From contig JAIOSN010000063.1 in the NCBI GenBank assembly GCA_021107605.1, positions 1-6,077 of the forward strand: DNA of 6,077 nt, given 5' to 3'. The stretch is from Anaerolineae bacterium. Its GTDB lineage: Bacteria; Chloroflexota; Anaerolineae; B4-G1; SLSP01. This document shows, piece after piece, positions 5,472 through 6,077 of the stretch (within the stretch, counting starts at the first letter, position 1; the number at the start of each line of letters is the position of its first letter). The notes under the pieces are model-generated. The model was given only the letters and a program-made list of their open reading frames with translations. It made no database searches and was not told the DNA's origin. Position numbers and translations under genes: made by a program.

Positions 5472-5753
5472 ATGAGTGATCAAGTTGATCAGTTCCCCGA
5501 AGATCCCCTGGTGGCGCGACGCACCTTTTTCGTAGGTCGGGCGGCCGCCGTCGAGCGACACGCAACCGTTGACTTCGCCGAGGTGAAGGCGCAGCTCGCT
5601 GCCGGGAACTGTTTAGCGATGATTCCGGCACTGTTGACTATCGGCGGATTTGTGGGAGTGTTCTTCTTTGGGTCACTGGCGGTGCTATTTGGGGTTCCCA
5701 ATAATGGGAAAGCCATAAAGAGAGAAGTGCTACTCGGCCTCTTGCCTGAGTAA
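5472..5753 (+). CDS. Small single-helix membrane protein of unknown function
   Basis: I do not recognise this 93-residue protein. The N-terminal half (1-46) is soluble and mixed-charge (MSDQVDQFPEDPLVARR ... DFAEVKAQLAAGN). One strong hydrophobic segment follows at about 47-74 (CLAMIPALLTIGGFVGVFFFGSLAVLF). The tail is short (NNGKAIKREVLLGLLPE). The only in-frame ATG after the upstream TGA (5451-5453) is at 5472. Its Shine-Dalgarno is poor (GGGA at 5460-5463), which lowers confidence. A perfect palindrome TGATCAAGTTGATCA covers codons 2-7. It lies 63 bp before a coiled-coil gene that has a good ribosome binding site, so the two may share a transcript and an envelope-related role; this is inference. 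An overlapping minus-strand frame (5489-5785) encodes no recognisable protein. Confidence 0.55.
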   Translation: MSDQVDQFPEDPLVARRTFFVGRAAAVERHATVDFAEVKAQLAAGNCLAMIPALLTIGGFVGVFFFGSLAVLFGVPNNGKAIKREVLLGLLPE

Positions 5754-5816
5754 TAGTCAAGCAGGTCGCTAAATAGTGAAAACAATCAACTGATCTAGCA
5801 CAAAAAGGAGCAAGAG

Positions 5817-6077
5817 ATGGTAAAAGAAGAAAAGAGAAAAAGATTCTTGGGCAGGGCGATTGATGCAGTGAGCACTCGCGATGAAAAAGAGGCGGTCAAA
5901 GCGGCCAAGCAGGAGGCTGCTAAAGCCAAAGGGAAGGCTATCCTTGAAGCCTCCAAACGGCAAGCTGCTGAATCTCAAACCAGAGCCGCTAAGAAAAAAG
6001 ATAAAGCTGCCGAGGATGCTACTGCCGAGGCCGAGGCCAGGATCAAAGAACTTGAACGAGAGAAGCGGATCGTTGCC
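5817..6077 (+). CDS. Ala/Lys/Glu-rich, probably coiled-coil protein, N-terminal part (runs off the window)
   Basis: An open frame of 87 codons from ATG 5817 to the last base, with no stop. AAGGAG (5805-5810) lies 6 nt before the ATG. It begins MVKEEKRKRFLGRAIDAVSTRDEKEA and becomes almost pure Ala/Lys/Glu/Gln/Arg with no Pro or Gly after about residue 40, so a long helix or coiled coil is expected. It has no signal peptide or membrane segment in the visible part. The sequence is visibly A-rich compared with upstream genes, largely because of Lys and Glu codons. I recall Chloroflexi proteins with a similar start and Ala/Lys/Glu helix that end in a LysM peptidoglycan-binding domain; that would fit, but the needed C-terminus is outside the window. 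An ATP-synthase-b-like or TolA-like stalk cannot be excluded. Confidence 0.75.
   Translation, partial: MVKEEKRKRFLGRAIDAVSTRDEKEAVKAAKQEAAKAKGKAILEASKRQAAESQTRAAKKKDKAAEDATAEAEARIKELEREKRIVA

Noticed and set aside
5489..5978. Minus-strand frames at 5489-5785 and 5769-5978
   Set aside because: They mirror the small membrane protein and the coiled-coil gene. The second is a Phe/Leu-rich reverse translation of Lys/Glu codons, and the plus-strand gene has a clear ribosome binding site.

Overview
The window looks like chromosomal DNA of a Chloroflexota (Chloroflexi) bacterium, probably Anaerolineae-like. This is an inference. It rests on a golvesin-domain amidase, an Eis/SCP2-type acetyltransferase, a short MgtC protein, and intergenic gaps filled with eroded palindromic repeats of kinds I associate with such genomes. 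No taxonomic marker gene is present apart from a tRNA.

Layout. (1) 6-1388, minus strand: a secreted zinc N-acetylmuramoyl-L-alanine amidase with a golvesin C-terminal-like domain inserted in its catalytic fold. It stops before the expected end of that fold. (2) 1389-1733: a divergent intergenic region with an eroded inverted repeat and a 15-bp tandem repeat. (3) 1734-3086, plus: an amidohydrolase of the 8-oxoguanine deaminase group with all metal and catalytic residues. (4) 3087-3423: a non-coding stretch built from three concentric inverted repeats of unrelated sequence. (5) 3424-3511: tRNA-Ser(CGA) with its own near-consensus promoter, followed by a long hairpin (3524-3619) and another palindrome (3635-3685). 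(6) 3724-4842: an Eis-like GNAT/SCP2 acetyltransferase whose frame is open throughout except for one in-frame TAG at 4204-4206. (7) 4864-5310: a short MgtC/SapB-family membrane protein, 21 bp downstream and probably co-transcribed. (8) 5311-5471: a GC-rich hairpin and a dispersed-repeat-like segment. (9) 5472-5753: a 93-residue one-helix membrane protein of unknown function. (10) 5817-6077: the N-terminal 87 codons of an Ala/Lys/Glu-rich, probably helical coiled-coil protein, running off the window.

The genes do not form one pathway. They look like independent housekeeping or accessory functions: cell-wall hydrolysis, damaged-purine catabolism, small-molecule acetylation, Mg2+/membrane homeostasis and a possible envelope protein. 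I see no defence, mobile or biosynthetic system and no new multi-gene system. The points most worth a second look are the amber-split acetyltransferase, the truncated amidase at the left edge, the nested palindromes at 3113-3374, the structured element behind the tRNA and the 15-bp repeat next to the deaminase ribosome binding site.
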